Shown here: positions 63,121 to 64,000 of the stretch, piece by piece | Position numbering within the stretch: position 1 is the first letter of the stretch | How the letters are laid out: each line of letters starts with the position of its first letter | From: an uncultured Amylibacter sp. | Lineage (GTDB): Bacteria > Pseudomonadota > Alphaproteobacteria > Rhodobacterales > Rhodobacteraceae | DNA length: 64,000 bases | Reading direction: 5' to 3' | Assembly: GCA_947497475.1 (NCBI GenBank) | Contig: CANMGS010000003.1 | Span: forward strand, 1 to 64,000 | Program-made: the position numbers and the translations under genes | The notes under the pieces: generated by a model | The model's database searches: none | What the model saw: the letters and a program-made list of their open reading frames with translations, nothing else | Told to the model about the DNA's origin: nothing

Positions 63121-63417
63121 ATGACAGATGCTACGCCACAGAAAATCAGATTAACGGGGTATATGGATGCGCCTCTTGATAAATTAGATGCGGTAAATGC
63201 AGCTGTTGTAGATCACATTGCCCTTACACGCGCCGAAGGCGGCTGTATTTCGTTTGAAGTCACACCATGCCCTGATGTTAAGGGCCGATTTTTAGTGTCT
63301 GAACTCTTTGAAAGCCGCGCCGCTTTTGACCATCATCAAACACGTGCCAGTCAATCTGAATGGGCAGAGATCACCAAAGGCATGCCGCGAACTTATGAAA
63401 TTACCGAAGTTGCTTAA
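63121..63417 (+). CDS. Antibiotic biosynthesis monooxygenase (ABM)-domain protein
   Basis: A 98-residue ferredoxin-like alpha/beta protein. IRLTGYMDAPLDKLDAVNAAVVDHIALTRAEGGCISFEVTPCP and FESRAAFDHHQTRASQSEW match the ABM/YgiN family, which includes cofactor-free quinol monooxygenases and many stress proteins. The start at 63121 follows the YdcF-like stop by 10 bp. Confidence 0.83.
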   Translation: MTDATPQKIRLTGYMDAPLDKLDAVNAAVVDHIALTRAEGGCISFEVTPCPDVKGRFLVSELFESRAAFDHHQTRASQSEWAEITKGMPRTYEITEVA

Positions 63418-63418
63418 A

Positions 63419-64000
63419 TCACCGTGCAGCCCGCACAATTAGATCTGCTGACATCTCACCAACTGAACACGTCTGAAATTGACCCGTCTTTTGGCCTTTG
63501 GAAAACCATTCAGCACGCGCATTCAGCCCAATAGAAACTTTTGGCCCGATGCGAAGTGGTTCACGGCCCCAATGGCTGCCTGTAAAAGGTTCGCTTTTAT
63601 AGAGCCGCTTTAGATCCGCGTGCGGCAACCCAGCGCGTGCGAATAACACACCTGCAATGCATTCCACTTGTCGCGTCACCATCCCACGTAATTCTGTTTC
63701 TCGGTCACGTTGTTCTGTAATTTTACGCAAAGCAATATCCGCAACGCCGTATTTCACTTGCACAGCATGCCCCATGACATGTGCTAATTCATAAGCGCTA
63801 CGCACATCTGATCCCGATTTTTTGCGTATGAAAACAATATTTTGACTGGTGCAATAGGCAATTCCCTTATTCACACCATTCCCAAAGCCGCACAGCCCAG
63901 TCAGATCATCCACAAACTGCACAGGCGGTGTTCTGGGAAAAACCTGATGTACAATGCGGTCAATATCTTCAACACCATCCGCCATCGCAGCCATTGGTAA
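63419..64000 (-). CDS. Neutral zinc metallopeptidase-like protein with altered active site (probably partial)
   Basis: At least 191 residues; an ATG lies at 63994, but the frame stays open to the window edge, so the true start may be outside. The block YELAHVMGHAVQVKYG (about 68-83) aligns with the YpfJ-type peptidase motif LAHEFGHHVQ; the HExxH glutamate is replaced (H-V-M-G-H). The rest (RDRETELRGMVTRQVECIAGVLFARAG) keeps the family texture. Probably a non-catalytic relative. Convergent with the ABM gene. Confidence 0.65.
   Translation of the reverse strand, partial: LPMAAMADGVEDIDRIVHQVFPRTPPVQFVDDLTGLCGFGNGVNKGIAYCTSQNIVFIRKKSGSDVRSAYELAHVMGHAVQVKYGVADIALRKITEQRDRETELRGMVTRQVECIAGVLFARAGLPHADLKRLYKSEPFTGSHWGREPLRIGPKVSIGLNARAEWFSKGQKTGQFQTCSVGEMSADLIVRAAR

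Overview
The window looks like chromosomal DNA from a marine alphaproteobacterium of the order Rhodobacterales (Roseobacter group) with an unusually low G+C content, visibly below 50%. The evidence is gene content and order: rlmE beside ppx/gppA; a corrinoid C1 operon that includes a 'virulence factor' domain gene; small genes between aroKB and xerD; a carrier protein/ketosynthase/lpxD group; DUF6456 and DUF6477 genes beside a trimethylamine-methyltransferase homologue; and an IalB-like protein. Species assignment is not possible from the sequence alone. Most of the window is ordinary core genome, densely packed, with many 1-4 bp translational overlaps and many clear intrinsic terminators.

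Layout. 0-6 kb: a DUF4105 membrane protein, a TDT transporter, an agmatinase-type ureohydrolase followed by a small membrane protein, a DUF985 cupin and a membrane desaturase, a tiny secreted protein, and a membrane-anchored AraC regulator. 6-13 kb: rlmE and ppx/gppA (minus strand), then the C1 operon (virulence-factor domain, methylene-THF reductase-like protein, methyl-THF:corrinoid methyltransferase) and a separately transcribed corrinoid reactivation ATPase. 13-20 kb: a dctBD-like two-component pair divergent from a dctPQM TRAP transporter. 20-29 kb: zwf-pgl-lprI-like operon, a radical SAM protein, an OhrR-like regulator divergent from an unknown small gene, aroKB, two Rhodobacterales-type unknowns and xerD. 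29-39 kb: a variant metallophosphoesterase, a CNNM/CorC protein, a HerA-like ATPase, a candidate small RNA, ialB-like, ketosynthase-ACP-lpxD, and an L,D-transpeptidase divergent from a DUF882 protein. 39-44 kb: proA, proB, obgE, rpmA, rplU and a MaoC hydratase. 44.2-45.5 kb: a mini-island. 45.7-53 kb: upp, uraA, a second DUF882 gene, tRNA-Val, an HU-like gene, lon, tgt and sufT. 53-64 kb: a secreted GDPD, a DUF418-like protein, a SufA-like carrier, tpiA, DUF6456 and DUF6477 genes, the mttB homologue, guaA, a string of small accessory genes, and a partial pseudo-metallopeptidase at the right edge.

How the genes connect. The MttB homologue at 58.3 kb and the operon at 8.5-13 kb can be read as parts of one pathway: methylamine or betaine methyl groups pass to a corrinoid protein, then to tetrahydrofolate, then to methylene-THF, with an ASKHA ATPase reactivating the cobalt. 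The corrinoid carrier itself is not in the window. Three of these proteins carry arginine/glycine-rich tails. The dct genes form a complete sensor-regulator-transporter unit, but the regulator lacks the sigma-54 contact loop.

The least ordinary stretch is 44.2-45.5 kb. A lone gene for a HEPN-like protein (motif RNAIAH) sits between an imperfect 63-bp direct repeat. The repeat includes the last 14 bp of tRNA-Asp, and an array of 10-bp repeats lies just inside one end. It reads as a small tRNA-associated island with no integrase of its own. A second candidate for something undescribed is a roughly 75-nt RNA at 32.94-33.02 kb with its own promoter, a palindrome at the -10 position, and a terminator.
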